Below, piece after piece: positions 47,848 through 59,596 of a DNA stretch of 64,000 nucleotides. Under the pieces are notes generated by a model. The model saw nothing but the letters and a program-made list of their open reading frames with translations. It was not told the DNA's origin and did not search any database. The DNA comes from Micropterus salmoides (Eukaryota; Chordata; Actinopteri; Centrarchiformes; Centrarchidae). Both the position numbers and the translations under genes were made by a program. Numbering within the stretch: position 1 is the stretch's first letter; each line of letters begins with the position of its first letter. The stretch covers positions 20,255,000 through 20,318,999 of the forward strand of contig NW_024040040.1 in assembly GCF_014851395.1 (NCBI RefSeq), given 5' to 3'.

Positions 47848-47990
47848 GGTAGGTAGGTAGATTTATTTGTCACGATATAACAGGTCATATAGTGAACTTG
47901 AGTTTGAAACTCCATTCTACTACATAGCAGACAATATACATTAATTTAGAAGCAATTATAAAAAATGGTAAACAGACATAAACTATAATC
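47848..47990 (-). mobile_element. probable LINE 3' end with tetranucleotide tail
   Basis: The plus strand starts GGTAGGTAGGTAGATTTATTTGTC; on the minus strand this is ...GACAAATAAATCTACCTACCTACC, the tail pattern of Rex1-like elements. The body is short and diverged, without coding sequence. Confidence 0.4.
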
Positions 47991-48124
47991 AATGGAGCAG
48001 TGCAGAGGATGAATTTGAGCTTAGAATCTGAGAGCTTGGGGGACCACTGTGTGTTTTACGCTTCATCTAAAGGTAATTTGAAGGGTTTCAAATAACCAAA
48101 AGTGAAGTGATTCGTGGCTCAGGC

Positions 48125-48463
48125 ATCATATATACACGCTTTGGAAAAGCCATGTCTATTGTACGTAAAACGGCAATTTTGATCCTGAACTGGCACAGAC
48201 GTGTGTATGAGACGCCCCAGGGTGTTTTTGTTTAAGGAGTTGACAGCCCCCGAGGCAATTTCCCTAACCTCAACCATGGCATTAGTTAGTGCCTAAACCT
48301 AAGTCAGTAAATATATGCATGTTGACTGGCTACAGCTGTGCAGCAGGTAGGGTTAGCCTCCTTTGTGTTGCAACGCTATTGCAAACTGCAGCGTATCATA
48401 TACACACAAAATTGCCGTTTTGCGTACAATAGACACAGCTTTTACAAAGCGTGTGTATGTGAC
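48125..48463. mobile_element. MITE with 56-bp terminal inverted repeats
   Basis: The left arm 48125-48180 and right arm 48408-48463 are inverted repeats matching at about 47-48 of 56 positions; shared cores include ACACGCTTTG, TGTCTATTGTACG and AAAACGGCAATTTT. The 227-bp centre contains TAACCTCAACC and CTAAACCTAA phrases common in fish elements but no transposase. A phrase just inside the left arm (GATCCTGAACTGGCACAGAC) recurs at 50926, showing this is a multi-copy family. Target duplication not clear. Confidence 0.75.
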
Positions 48464-49850
48464 ACATGAGATGAGATCAGGTGGTTGGGTTATAGTCTAC
48501 ATGACATTTATTCTCTGAGGTCCTGTTGTTCTTGTGCATACCAGAAAAGAGCTTCTGATCCTTCATCCTAACCATGTTCACCATGAAGAATACATTAGCG
48601 CCCAGTGTAGTCAAACAGTCCTTGAAAATGACTGCTCAGGACTCAATTTGAGTACAAGCTGGGTGGGGTTTGCCAAAACAGTCCATACTCCAGAGCTGGA
48701 AAGTATTTGTCATCCAAATCAAATTTTGTGTTGCCACGGGAGACGTGGGTCCACACAGAGAGGATACATACAGTACGAAACAAGAGTAGTAACAAGCCTG
48801 TCATCACGGAGAAATGTCAAATATTCCGCCCCACTGCCGACTCCTCTGTGCAGCTCGCCGCTGTCGAGGCCCGGCCCACGCTGTCAAAAGTTCACAACAA
48901 CAACAGAGGGCATTGTGGGTTTTCTCTAATCAGAAGGGCCTTCCAGTTAGAGCTGAGCACTTCTGAATTCTAACTATGCCAAAAGAGATATGGAGTAGGA
49001 TTAAACTCGGTGTGTGTGGACCTCCTCTATGCTGGGGTCAAACTGCAATTTTAAAACACTTTGAGCACTCACTTTTAGCCAGGGTGGAGGGCCTGGTGGG
49101 CGGGCATCGCCATTTTGGGAAAATGTCAGTCGGTCACAGAAAGCGATTTGATTGGATCTCTTGGACTGAACTCAGGGGGAACAATCACATATTTTCTCAC
49201 ATATTATTCCCCAAACTGAGAGCAGCTTCAGTCATAATTTAAGTATGAGCCATAACCCACAGAACTCAAAGTTGCAAAAAGGTGTTTTATGACACCAATA
49301 AATCATCACCATGTTCACTTTTAGACATGAGTGTAAAACCACTGTGTAAAACACAGGCATCACACCAGCCTGTACTCCAAAAAGAGGAAAGGGAGGAGCT
49401 TTTCACAGCTGGAAAAATGCGAACAATGTCAAAAGGTGATGTAACTTCTCCAGCACCAGATCAGTCTGCAAAAATAGAATCATAAATTCTTGATAAAAAC
49501 TTTTTTATAAGCTATTAGTAGTAGAGTAGTGATAAAGTGAAGTCACAGCAGTATTTGGTTCATGCCTTTCTTGTTAGTACAAAATGTTACAGTATGTAAT
49601 TACAAAAAAACATCATCATTGCTTTATTTTATCTAAGTACTTTAAAAGTAAACAAAGATAGTTCAGTAACATACTGTTTACATAACTAATCTCTCAGCTC
49701 ATGCACCCCCAAAAAACAAACATTACTACCCTGAATTACAGGAACAACATAATGATTTATATTCAGATCATTATTCTTAATACCTCTGAGTATTCTGGTA
49801 ATATTTGATAATTGCAGTGGAGTGACCTTAGGACAAATGCCATTTTGAGT
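48464..49850. other. no gene seen; possible conserved block at 48780-48970
   Basis: 48820-48900 is CpG-rich (CTGTCGAGGCCCGGCCCACG) in an otherwise AT-rich stretch. A 131-codon frame (48534-48929) crosses it in one frame and an 88-codon frame in another; neither shows a domain or splice context. Confidence 0.45.
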
Positions 49851-50205
49851 TTAAAGGATGACGACTAATCTAAAAGATGTAATTCCCTCTGAATATTCGG
49901 AAGGCCCCGTCAACGCTCCATATCCTGTTTAAACTCAAGTTTTATTTATCCACTGCTATTTGATATCTTTAAGATACTGCGATACAAATAAATTATTCAT
50001 GTCAATTAGCTTTTCATCTTCCAAGATGCGAACTTGTGTGATCCCTTTAACAACTATTTATTTCATGGTAAAACAGAGCTCTCCCTGGAAGCCTAGCTAT
50101 TGCCTGAGGACATGTCTTTTAAATAAAAGCATCAGAGCTTTGCATACCTACAATTTGCATATTAAAGGCACTGGGAGACAGATGATAGAAGAATTGGGTG
50201 AAACA
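49851..50205. promoter_or_regulatory. candidate conserved non-coding element
   Basis: Repeat-free AT-rich block with dense homeodomain-type motifs (ATAAATTATTCATGTCAATT with AGCTTTTC; GACGACTAATCTAAAAG) and an octamer directly followed by ATTAA (ATTTGCATATTAA, 50153-50165). One of the better enhancer candidates by motif density. Confidence 0.4.
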
Positions 50206-51640
50206 ATCTAATCATTGCCCAAATCTGACTGGAATCCCAAAGTCTTGGACCTTCAGAGACGTGACGACAGCAAAGAAAATGTTCACAAATTAGCAAAGAA
50301 TCTTTTCAAGTTGTTATTGGAACTTGTTTGGTTGATCCTGGGAGCCATCGGTCTCTGCAGTGTTTTCTATGTGTTCCACGGTGTTCCTGACAACTCAATT
50401 CCTTTTCCTGCACTGCTGCTTTCACACGTTGGTGTTGGGGGGACGGGGTGAGAAGAGCTGTCGCGTTGTAGGTCCAACATAGCAGGGAACACAAGCAGTT
50501 GATCAGAAGTTTTGTACACACGGCAATAATTTAATCCTTAAAGATGAAATTTCACCTGTTTTATTTTCTAACGAGCTGAAAGATAAACCCCATTATGTGT
50601 AATGTCAGTGGAGTATTCATTGTCAACATGTTCTTACTTTAGACGCTGGTGCTTTTCCTGGGGTTGTGGATTTTTGAAGGAACTTTCAAACTTTCAAACA
50701 GGCTTTGACTCCAACCCTGCAACAAATACAAAGTGGAGCTGTGAGTGTGTACGTGTGTCCTCAGCCTACATCATGCTGATCACCTCTATGTTGCTTCCCC
50801 GTGGCTATAAATGCGCTGTTTAGGCAGAGACAGGAAGACACCAGCTAATATCATAGTCAAAGGCTTCCAGCTCTGTAGTTCTGCGGTAAATCTGCCATGC
50901 AATTTGGCCGAAAATAGAATAAATTGATCCTGAACTGGCACAGACGTGTTTTTTATGGTATGTTCTGGTTTATAAATCTTAAGGTAGGTGAAGTCGAATT
51001 AGATGCAAGCAAATGCTTCATGCTGGTGCTGCAAAAGAACACACACAATTGTTAGAAAAAAGGAGCTCATAAATCTACAGATTTGATGAAATGGATGGAA
51101 GGTTCGAGAAAAGATTAGCAGCAAATCATAGCTGGAAACGGAGTGAAGAAAAATGAAGATGAAGGTTGTTAGATGTGGATGGAAGCTCCCTGACTGGACC
51201 TTGTGCTGAGATTTTAAGTCACATAAACTCTTAATTTCAAGAGAGTAAATTTCAAAATGACAAAAAAAACAAAAACAACAACAAACCTTGAAGGAAGGAA
51301 GTAGGAAAGACAGAGGAACAAGATAGCAGAAATGTAAAAAAGAAGGAAGGATGCTCTGAGTGTGGACATGTAGCGCAGTGAAGTGCAGAGCAGTAAACTT
51401 CTCAGCCAGCGTCACTCTGACTTCCTCTGATTTGTTTGCCCTGTGGCTACCAGTGTCCTGCATCAGCCAAGACAGACAGGATAAGAGCTACCCCGAGTCC
51501 ATCTACCCCACTGCTAACGGGTCACATCACACGCCGGTGTCACTCGCATGTCCACTCACTTCGGACCTGACCCACTTCACCCAGTCCAACCACTACTACA
51601 CCACCATCATCATCAACATCATCATCCTCCCTGCCTCAGC
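50206..51640. other. no gene seen; one MITE fragment
   Basis: 50926-50950 carries GATCCTGAACTGGCACAGAC with GTGT, the same phrase as in the MITE at 48125-48463, so a fragment of that family lies here. The 154-codon minus frame at 50999-51463 is Phe/Leu/Ser-rich from purine-rich plus-strand sequence and is not considered a gene. CAT-triplet run near 51602-51630. Confidence 0.5.
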
Positions 51641-52440
51641 CAATAGGCCCTGACACCCTGAAATCAGAGCCATGCAGCTATTTAAAGCCAGAGGCAGCGG
51701 CCCTTTCACCGACATCGTCAGCGACAGCAGATTGATGCTCAGCGAGATCACGCAAATGAGTGCAGCAGGGTGTTTATGAGAAACAGATCATTGCAGTAAA
51801 GAAAACTTCTCTGGCAAACTTCTTGGGGGAGAATGCCCATGTGTTAATGCCTCTGTGTTTGTGTGTTGTTTAAGTAAGGATTGCAGAAAGAAAGAGAAAG
51901 ACAGGAAGGACAAAATGTTTTTTTGTTTTGTTTTTAAGGATATGAATAAACACTATTGTGCTCTAGGATTGGGTGTTTTGACAATTAATTTAATTTACAA
52001 TTAGTCAAGAAAGAAAAATATACTGAAAGAAAGAAACCAATGACAAGAAAGAAAGAAGGAAACTGCAAGTCGTCCTCCATCTCATTGCCGTGTCTCGTGT
52101 GACACATTGGCCAGACGTCCTGGCTGTGTGTCGTAAGCAGGGTCCGAGTGGCGCGCCGACTTCCTCAGCACACATGGCGGAGAGCTGCACAGCTTTGCTG
52201 CCACCCTCACCCCTCGCCACCGCCCTCCACAGATCCATTTAGAGCCTCCTTCCTGGAAGATTCCACCTCGCGTCGCCCAGGGGACAAATGTGAATCGTTA
52301 CAGTCAAACCGGCTTTGTTACAAACACTACGGTCTCACTGCTAGCATGCCGGCTGGGCCCTGCTGATAGCTAGTGCCAAGGTGGGCCTGAACACACACAC
52401 ACACACAGAAGAGTGCTACAAACTCCTCTAAGCTGCCCGA
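51641..52440. promoter_or_regulatory. candidate conserved sequence, two weak blocks
   Basis: 51650-51790 and 52060-52380 are of balanced composition with CpGs (GTGGCGCGCCGACTTCCTCAG near 52147); purine-rich AAAGAAAG runs lie between. A short (CA)n at 52391-52406 ends the stretch. Confidence 0.25.
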
Positions 52441-54060
52441 GAGCACACAAGGACTGAATGGAGATGTGCAGGAGGAAGCCAAGTACATGTCGACCCTAAC
52501 AAGAACACAGCTTTCAAAATCTGATATGATGTTATGGTCAAATGTAATATTAAAATAAAAACATTACAAGTATTTTGAACATATGATCATGACTCATGTT
52601 CTGATTTCACAAAAGCTTGCAAATGTTGAAGCAGCTCTGCCACATGAATTAATTTTAGTTGCAAATGATCAGATTTCGAAGGTTTATGTAAGCTTTACAG
52701 GCACAGATATAAAAGAACAAATCCTGACAGAGCAACTCAATATAAGGTAATTCATCTTTTAGAAATAACATGATGTAATTGGTCGACGGAGATTTGATCT
52801 GAATTAGGAGATGGAGATAACATAAAAAAATACAAGAGTGTCAGTGGTGCAAACTGATAATGTTGAACTACAGAACTTGTAGTGCGTTTAAATTTGAAGT
52901 AAGAGATCTTTTAAATGTGCAAGTTGACATTTTAATGACGCAAGAGCAGCTGCAAGCTTGAAATATATTTGCACAAACTGATCATCAATCTGCCTCATCA
53001 AGAGCTTAAACATCACAAATGTTGAAGGTTTGATTCATACACTTTGAGATGTTTAATCTAAGAGGTGAAAAAAAGCAAACGGTTAACTGGAAAAATGTTT
53101 TCAGGAAAAGGTAAATGGCTCCTACTGGATTCATTCAAATATTTCTGGAGCTTTTCTGTGACCACGACTTCCTGTAAGTTGTTCAACTTGTTGTTTACCA
53201 ATTACATCCGAGGCTTTCTAGCAGCGAGGACCTCTCTTTGCATTCTTTACATTTATATTTTGTGTACTTGTTACTTGGCAGATATAGTGTTTCTGCCGCC
53301 CCAAGACAAATTTCACTTTTAGTTGAAAAAGGACAGAGAGGAAAATGTTTTCGAGCTCTGCATTTGAACGACTTCAGAAGGTGATTTGGATCTCGGGCGT
53401 TGGAGATCGGTGGTAATCAGAAGCGGATTTTGCAAGGGAAAAAAAGCACACACAAAATAAACCCAGAAAACACCCACACAGGTTCACGTCGTTCTCCCCT
53501 TCCCCCTGCCTTCCTGTGCAAATTTGGACATGATTACAAGTGAGAAAAGCCAAGGGGGGTCTGGCTTCACAGCGGAGATAGAAGACACCGCGAGTATGTG
53601 TTTTTGTGCATGCATAGTTTTGCATGCGAGTGTGTGAGAGAGAGAAAGAACCACGCACACACATTCACATGCACCTCAGTCACACAGAACATACAGTCCC
53701 AGAAACATGAAATTCCAAGTAGATTTAATATGCACAGTTGCACAAATGGCATGACTCGGAAAGCTTCCATCCCTCTCTTTCTGAGGTGAAAAACCTCCTG
53801 TAAGTACTTTAACAATGGCATTTTGCTGGTTTAACATACCAGTTCTGATTGAATAATACTTTCTCGTGAGTCTTTGATCTCAAAAAAGCAAGGCCAACCT
53901 AAATTTTGTACAGATTAAGGGTTGTTCAAAGCCGCAGAATGACGGCAGTTTCTTTTTTTTCCATCCCCCTTTTCCCCTCCAACTTTTAAGTCGCCTGAGA
54001 GGAGAATCATTACACTTCAAAAGTACTGGCCTTCGCTGTAAAAGCCAATCATTAAATAAA
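52441..54060. other. no gene seen
   Basis: AT-rich to 53330, then mixed. Frames at 53065-53322 and 53374-53821 have no recognisable domains. Short TGTG and CACACA stretches at 53580-53665. Confidence 0.5.
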
Positions 54061-54400
54061 AACTCAGGGAAGAAATACACCTAATTACGGGCAGACAAAT
54101 GCACAAAAGTCTCCTGCACCCCCCCCCCCAGAGCTAAGAAATGCTTGAAAAAAAGCACGCCATCAACCGTTTTGGGGATTAAACAGTACAACAGCTCTAG
54201 CACTTTTCACTTTACGTGTCGAGGTTGAAGAGGAGGGGGAAAAAACGATGTCAAAAACTAATTCCACGGAGGACAGGAGTTGTAGCCGAGCGCGTGGAAA
54301 AGTGGCACAACCAGAGTCTTTGCAACACAGACAGTGAGACTCGCTGCTATGTGGTATGGCCGACTCATCTCCTCATGCATTTATGAATTTACTACTGGCG
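54061..54400. promoter_or_regulatory. candidate conserved non-coding element
   Basis: Repeat-poor block interrupted by a C13 run at 54119-54131, with ACACCTAATTACGGGCAG, ATGTCAAAAACTAATTCC and GTAGCCGAGCGCGTGG. By texture only. Confidence 0.3.
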
Positions 54401-54540
54401 TGGCATTATGGGTACATGCTGTCACAGAAAACTGCAAGAGACTAGGAAGAGAGTAGGGTCCACAGGCATCTGGTAGTCCCCTGAAGTGAGGTGATACTTC
54501 TGTTAGATGATTTTCCCCCCTCAGATCTTTACAGTGGCAA

Positions 54541-54600
54541 TCTTCTCTCTCTGTCTCTCTCTCTGTCTCTCTCTCTGTCTCTCTCTCTGTCTCTCCCTGT
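54541..54600. repeat. 12-bp-period CT/GTCT microsatellite
   Basis: Units of CTCTCTCTCTGT repeated about five times. On the minus strand a frame reads it as a Thr-Glu-Arg-Glu repeat, which is a repeat artefact. Confidence 0.9.
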
Positions 54601-55400
54601 GTGCTTGTTTCCTTTCTCCTATCCGAATGAATGGTGTGCTTGAGCTTTGCCTCTCTGTGTAGCCTCGCCTCTTCGCAGGTCTCCATGGTGGAGAGGAGGT
54701 TGCGTGGCTCAGGTCTTATCAGTTTGACAGATCCTGTAACATATCCTGAAATAAAAAGCTGAAAACATAAACCTCTGTTGTCATTGTGGTTGTCAATGTC
54801 AGTGTTCAATTTTAGTATTTCTTTGTGTGCTTCAATTAAAACCTTTAAAACTAATAAATTAAATACAAAAGGCCTTTTTTAAATTTTTCAAGATGATAAG
54901 TTTACAGTTCTCTCTCTGTGTGTGGCTTTAAATATATAAATATTTCATTTCTAGCATTTTTCTCACACAGATGTCACAGGACTGTTTGATATTCATCCTG
55001 AACAAAAAACGTTGGGGATTTTTATCTCTGCCCATTGGCATTTCTACAAAAGTTGGTCAATACAAAACCCCTGCAACTGTTCCTGAATTCCTAAAATATC
55101 ACATTGCTGATTTTATCCGTGCACCATTAACCGCTGAACCCCTAAAAGTTCCCTTAACCCATCACTCTTGTCCCACATTTTCTTAAGATATTAGGCAATT
55201 TAATTACAGTTAAGAGCATTAAGGAGCAATTTTAAGTATAATTTGCAGTTCATGAACTGTTTTTGAAAATTACTCTTAATATAATTAACTTCTGTCATTA
55301 GGCCTAATCCCTGCAGGCTACAAAGGCAATGCTTCCTTTAAGAAATTACATACATGTAATGCTACATTCATTCCTTTACAACAGGAAGGTTGGACTGCAA
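54601..55400. other. no gene seen
   Basis: AT-rich; no motif-bearing frame. Confidence 0.55.
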
Positions 55401-56310
55401 AGGTTTGCCTCCTCAGTGGAGTAATTATCTATTTCCAAAGAGAGAGAGTAAAAAACAGTGCTAAGTCCGTTAATGGCTGGGAAGCGCTCTAGCATGAATA
55501 ATCATAAAACCAAGAAGACAGAAAAATACACACAGACAAATGACACATTTGAAGTTCATTTATTTGAGAATTTTGAGAAAAATGCCAAAAAAGGGGAGGG
55601 CAAAGGGCAAGGAATCATGGATTTTTTATGACCACATTAACCCTGCTTTGAATTGCAGTGTCTGTTCATTCTCTGGTGAAGTATACCGCTTAATTAGAGC
55701 AGATATTTCCTTGTCGAAAATAGTGGGGGCCAACGTCTAATTAAATCAAGAGGACAGTGGCGTATTAGGGATGGGAACGCCCAGGCAGCCATCCACCATT
55801 GGCCATGATGCCTTCATAAAAAATGCATGCCGCTCCCTGAGAAGAAAGTTCTAATTTACAGAAAAGGAGAGAAGAGAATGAAAATTCATTCAGGGCTGAG
55901 GGTCTCGGCGGGGTGAACCTCGCACCTTGACGGGTAAGTGATGGTTTGCTTAACATCTCCTCTGATGAGGTTAAGGACGTGTCACTTTGTCTTTGGCCGA
56001 GCTTTAATCAGGCTCCAGCCGGCCCTCTGGCATGAGCCAAGGCTTCGCCAGCGCGTATCTGACCGGTGATTTAGAATGATATGATTACACCTACACCGGC
56101 ATGCTGCGCAGCGGTGTGAATTAGTCTCCCCCCCTCTAGAAAATGTGTAATGAGCGATGTTCCCTACACCCAGCTGGGGCCCCGCGGACTCAGCCATGAG
56201 CCGGCATCCTAATCAGCCGTCAGCCAAAAAGCCGCTGTTGCCGGCGCATTAGAATCTGTGTTTGTGCATATCAAAAGATTTCCACAAACACATTGGCAAA
56301 ACACATAATC
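55401..56310. promoter_or_regulatory. large candidate conserved block (about 0.9 kb)
   Basis: Continuous repeat-free sequence. The first half is AT-rich with GGAGTAATTATC, CGTTAATGGCTGG, CATGAATAATC and GCTTAATTAGAGC. The second half (55960-56250) is CpG-rich (CTTCGCCAGCGCGTATCTGACC; GGGGCCCCGCGGACTC). With 18.1-19.7 kb this is the strongest candidate regulatory block in the window. Confidence 0.4.
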
Positions 56311-58380
56311 ACTTACCCCTCAGAGGGAGAGAAGGGGGAGGCTGGATGAACGACGGACAGCCTGACAGAGACCATTTCCTTTGAGTGTTGAAGGAAATCA
56401 CTGTCGTCACGTGACAAGCTTGCAACTAGTAGTTGTGTGTTTAAATGAAGAGAAAGTCAGACGTAACACACTGAACCACAGAAATGATTAAAATGATGTT
56501 GAAAGCATCACGTTTTGGCTGTGATGTTCTTGCACCTCTCAGCAGAAACAACACCCAGAAATGAACACTGAACTTATTGAAGTTTTTACCATAAGCTGAA
56601 GTTATTTCAAAAGAAGGTGTGGAATGTCAAAAAAACCCTCATTTATTAGACCGAAACTACTGTATATTTTAATCTTTGTTCCTGAACAGAGCAGCAGATA
56701 CATGGTTTTCACGTGATATTTGCAAACTGCAGAAGAGGAAAACTGTGTGCTTGATTTCGGCATTGAATTTATTCTTCACTCTCCTTTTAATACGAATAAA
56801 TGTTTTTGCTTTCATAGATTACAGCATGTCATATAATCCAAAACAAGACTATATGAATGAAACAACATGAAATCAAACACTGTAGACTTGTCACTTTTTA
56901 TTCATGTTTGTTGTTTTGATCAAGCTGTTTCCATGCAGACAGATTGTTTGTCACCTACCTGTACGTCCGTTCTTCAGCCTTCATCAGCACCTGCAGCTTT
57001 TTGTCCTGGAGGTTAAACCTAGCAAACATAATTTGAGGGTTTTATCTTCATTATATCTTCATCCTTAAAAGACAGAGGGAGAACATGTGGGGGCAACTGG
57101 AATCATTTACTTTATTCTAAATGACGTTCTATCATGAGTCATATATTGTGATACTATGATGAAAATAATAGAAATATCTATGTATACACAGCGTGACCAC
57201 TGAAACAAAAACTCTTCTCCTGCACACTGCTAACGTTGTCTTTTTTTTTAATGCTCAAAGTAGCTGAGTTTTTACAACAACAAGGATGTCGGTGGATGTG
57301 CCTTCCTGTGATCATGTTGCCAAACTGGTCTAGAAACCATTGTTTAGATGATCATTTAGTGCCAAGTGTCAGTCAACAACAAGGGAAGTCATCAACAAGA
57401 GCCGTGCGCATGGCTTTTGACCAAAATTATAAAAAAAGATGTTGCTTATGTATGAATAATGAGATTATCAGCTTTGTATCACAAACTGGCTCAGTGTATC
57501 CTAAACTAAATCAAACTTCTTTACATTAAATACTCATATGTGTGCTTGAATTAACACCTTTTGTTTTGTTTTTTTGTGTGTCACTTTAATGTTACTTTAC
57601 TTTTTGCCCCTTAAAAATTAACAAATAAACGTTTACTTTAGCAGACCTTTACAGCAGCAGAGTAGCTGTTTCTCCCATCCCTAGATCTCTACAGGAGTCT
57701 GGTTTACCATTGCCATACCATGACTCTGCTGTGCCAAAAGTGGTGTTTCAGTGGGAGCAAGAGCATAAAACGATAAATGCAAATTAATAAAATTCCATGC
57801 GGGGTTCTTTGCAGAGCTGTCCAACATCACTATGGTGCACTAAACCCCCTCTGATGGTGAGAGCATTGTTGTCTTTGTGACGCTCTGCAGCTGCTGTATT
57901 CACTGGAAGAAGCAGTGATGGTACTTTGTCCCGTCAAACTCACACTGTCACCTCCAGTTCACATGCCAGTCTGTAGAAAATATATATATTCTATAGCTCA
58001 AAAGAGCCCCATTCACTCGGCATTCTGGGAAATGTAGGAAATGCCTTACTGAGGCTGAAATGGACCAAGCTGAAACATTAAACCACGCAAAAAATTAGGA
58101 ATTATGGATCAAATGGTGTTTTAAACCCAAATAAAATTTTTAGCTTTTATATTATGACTCTTAATTTTGTTTCTTGGCCTTCTTTGCTTGATTCCTACCT
58201 GCTCTTAATCACCTTTTTGTTTATGCTTTGAGAGGTATTTTGGATTTGTTTCAGTAAATGGCACATAAATAAAGGCCAAGGCTCTACTTTCAATAATAGG
58301 TGGCTCATTTTAGAGGAAACAGAGATGTTCTTGTGTCCCTGGAATATTTATGCATAATAATGCTAGGGAAAGCAATAAGT
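56311..58380. other. no gene seen
   Basis: AT-rich; frames of 64-97 codons without motifs. TTAACACCTTTTGTTTTGTTT near 57551 and other T-runs. The region around 58020 holds the ZNF143-like site listed next. Confidence 0.55.
58020..58038 (-). promoter_or_regulatory. ZNF143/Staf-like site
   Basis: The minus strand reads CCTACATTTCCCAGAATGC, one or two changes from the conserved vertebrate motif ACTACAATTCCCAGAATGC recognised by ZNF143. The site may mark a promoter or loop anchor, but no transcript start is visible here. Single-site evidence only. Confidence 0.4.
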
Positions 58381-58800
58381 GCTGGGTGGGGGGGAAAAAA
58401 AGAGGACAGTCCAAAAGTAATGCAGTAACATCCTCACATTAGGCGAGGATGACTTTCTTTTATCGTCATCTTCTTCCTCTCCTTTTTTTTCTCCTCCTCT
58501 GTAGCACCGCTGGCACCGGGCGGCACCACCTGCTCCGGGGCTCTTTCCGCTCCGGCCAGAATGAACAGCTGGCTTCTCTTCTGACGCTCTGATTGGCTAA
58601 TCCCTGCTGGTCACTTGCGCTTTTCCTCCCTGCATGTCATTGAACTTTCTCTTGCAGAATGCCAGGTCCGAGGAGTGCTCTCTCTCCCTCTCTCGTCTTT
58701 ACCCAGGCCCGTCCTTCATGTGCCCTGCGAATGGTCCGGGTGGCATATGGGGATATGTAAATAATTTAATGAGGTCAAAAGTGTGAGAGTCTCCTCTACT
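58381..58800. promoter_or_regulatory. candidate conserved non-coding element
   Basis: A GC-rich core (58500-58560, GCACCGGGCGGCACCACC) and a distal part with CTGATTGGCTAATCCCTGC (CCAAT-box-like on the minus strand) and GGATATGTAAATAATTTAAT. Pyrimidine runs separate the parts. Confidence 0.35.
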
Positions 58801-59429
58801 TTTCCCTCATCCAAACACTCCTTCCATGGCATCAATGGATACTAAAATGTTTATACTAGCAATTTATGGCTCCAACATCCACCTTTGTGTCACCCCTCCT
58901 CTGATATGGCAGAGGCTTATTCCTGATCAAAACCACAGAAAACTTTTTAGTTTATTTTCCAGGAGTGAGATGAGAAGATCACAGGGGAATCAGATTGTGA
59001 TCCTCTTAGCTTAGCATGAAGACTGAAAATGGGGGAGTCACAAAGGTGTCCTACGACACCTCTAAAGCTTGACTTATTTTACCAGAAGTGTCTTGTGTCT
59101 TTAAACAACGGCTTTAGGGGCGTTTTGTGTTCTGAACTGTTCTTGGTAAACAAAAGTTGGGTGTAGTGACTGTGTGCAGCATCACGAAGATTTGTCCTCA
59201 CAGAGAGGTTGCCAGGTTTGGTACAAACAGAGACTAAAACCAAAACCTTACCAACTGTATATGTTAATCAGCTCTAGCAGGGACTCAGAAAACAAAATCT
59301 TTGGATTTTTCATTGGGAGGATTTGTGTTTGTCTTTTTTTTTAGTTTAGAAGTGCACTTACAGTTGTGTAACATCTGGCTAGAATATGTCTAAAAATTCC
59401 ACCTGAATTGGTGCAGATGATTTTTGGGT
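58801..59429. other. no gene seen
   Basis: Ordinary sequence without recognised signals. Confidence 0.55.
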
Positions 59430-59596
59430 TTTCTAATAAACACACGCTCAGAGGAGCAATGCTCCCAGCAAATTTGTGTTCCGTATCTTGCCCAAGGATA
59501 CTTTGCCACGCAGACTGGGGGAGCTGAGGATCAAACCACCAACCTTCTGATAAATTGATAACCGCTCTACCCCCTGAGCCAGAACCGCCCAACTTC
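59430..59596 (-). mobile_element. tRNA-derived SINE, 3'-truncated
   Basis: On the minus strand: GGGCGGTTCTGGCTCAGGGG with GTAGAGCGG (A box at about 59571-59582), then GGTTTGATCC (B box, 59528-59537), then GTATCCTTGGGCAAGATACG. The spacing and middle phrase match the SINE at 29656-29918, so both belong to one family. The LINE-like tail is missing. An 86-codon frame through it is spurious. Confidence 0.7.

Noticed and set aside
47569..47915. Plus (95-codon) and minus (91-codon) frames over the AGT-rich tract
   Set aside because: A triplet-period repeat keeps several frames open; no domain.
48534..48929. 131-codon plus-strand frame with an overlapping 88-codon frame
   Set aside because: Two competing frames and no domain; a low stop density in a GC-richer stretch explains both.
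23607..50160. Octamer ATGCAAAT/ATTTGCAT occurrences at 23607, 33463, 38689, 40491 and 50153 as a signature of POU regulation
   Set aside because: Two or more are expected by chance on both strands of a 64-kb AT-rich window, and one lies in ordinary sequence; individual sites are noted but the set is not significant.
50999..51463. 154-codon minus-strand frame, Phe/Leu-rich with possible hydrophobic segments
   Set aside because: Opposite strand is purine-rich with A-runs; hydrophobic bias follows from T-rich codons. No homologous motif recognised.
54381..54809. 142-codon minus-strand frame with Thr-Glu-Arg-Glu repeats
   Set aside because: Repeat translation of the 12-bp-period CT microsatellite.
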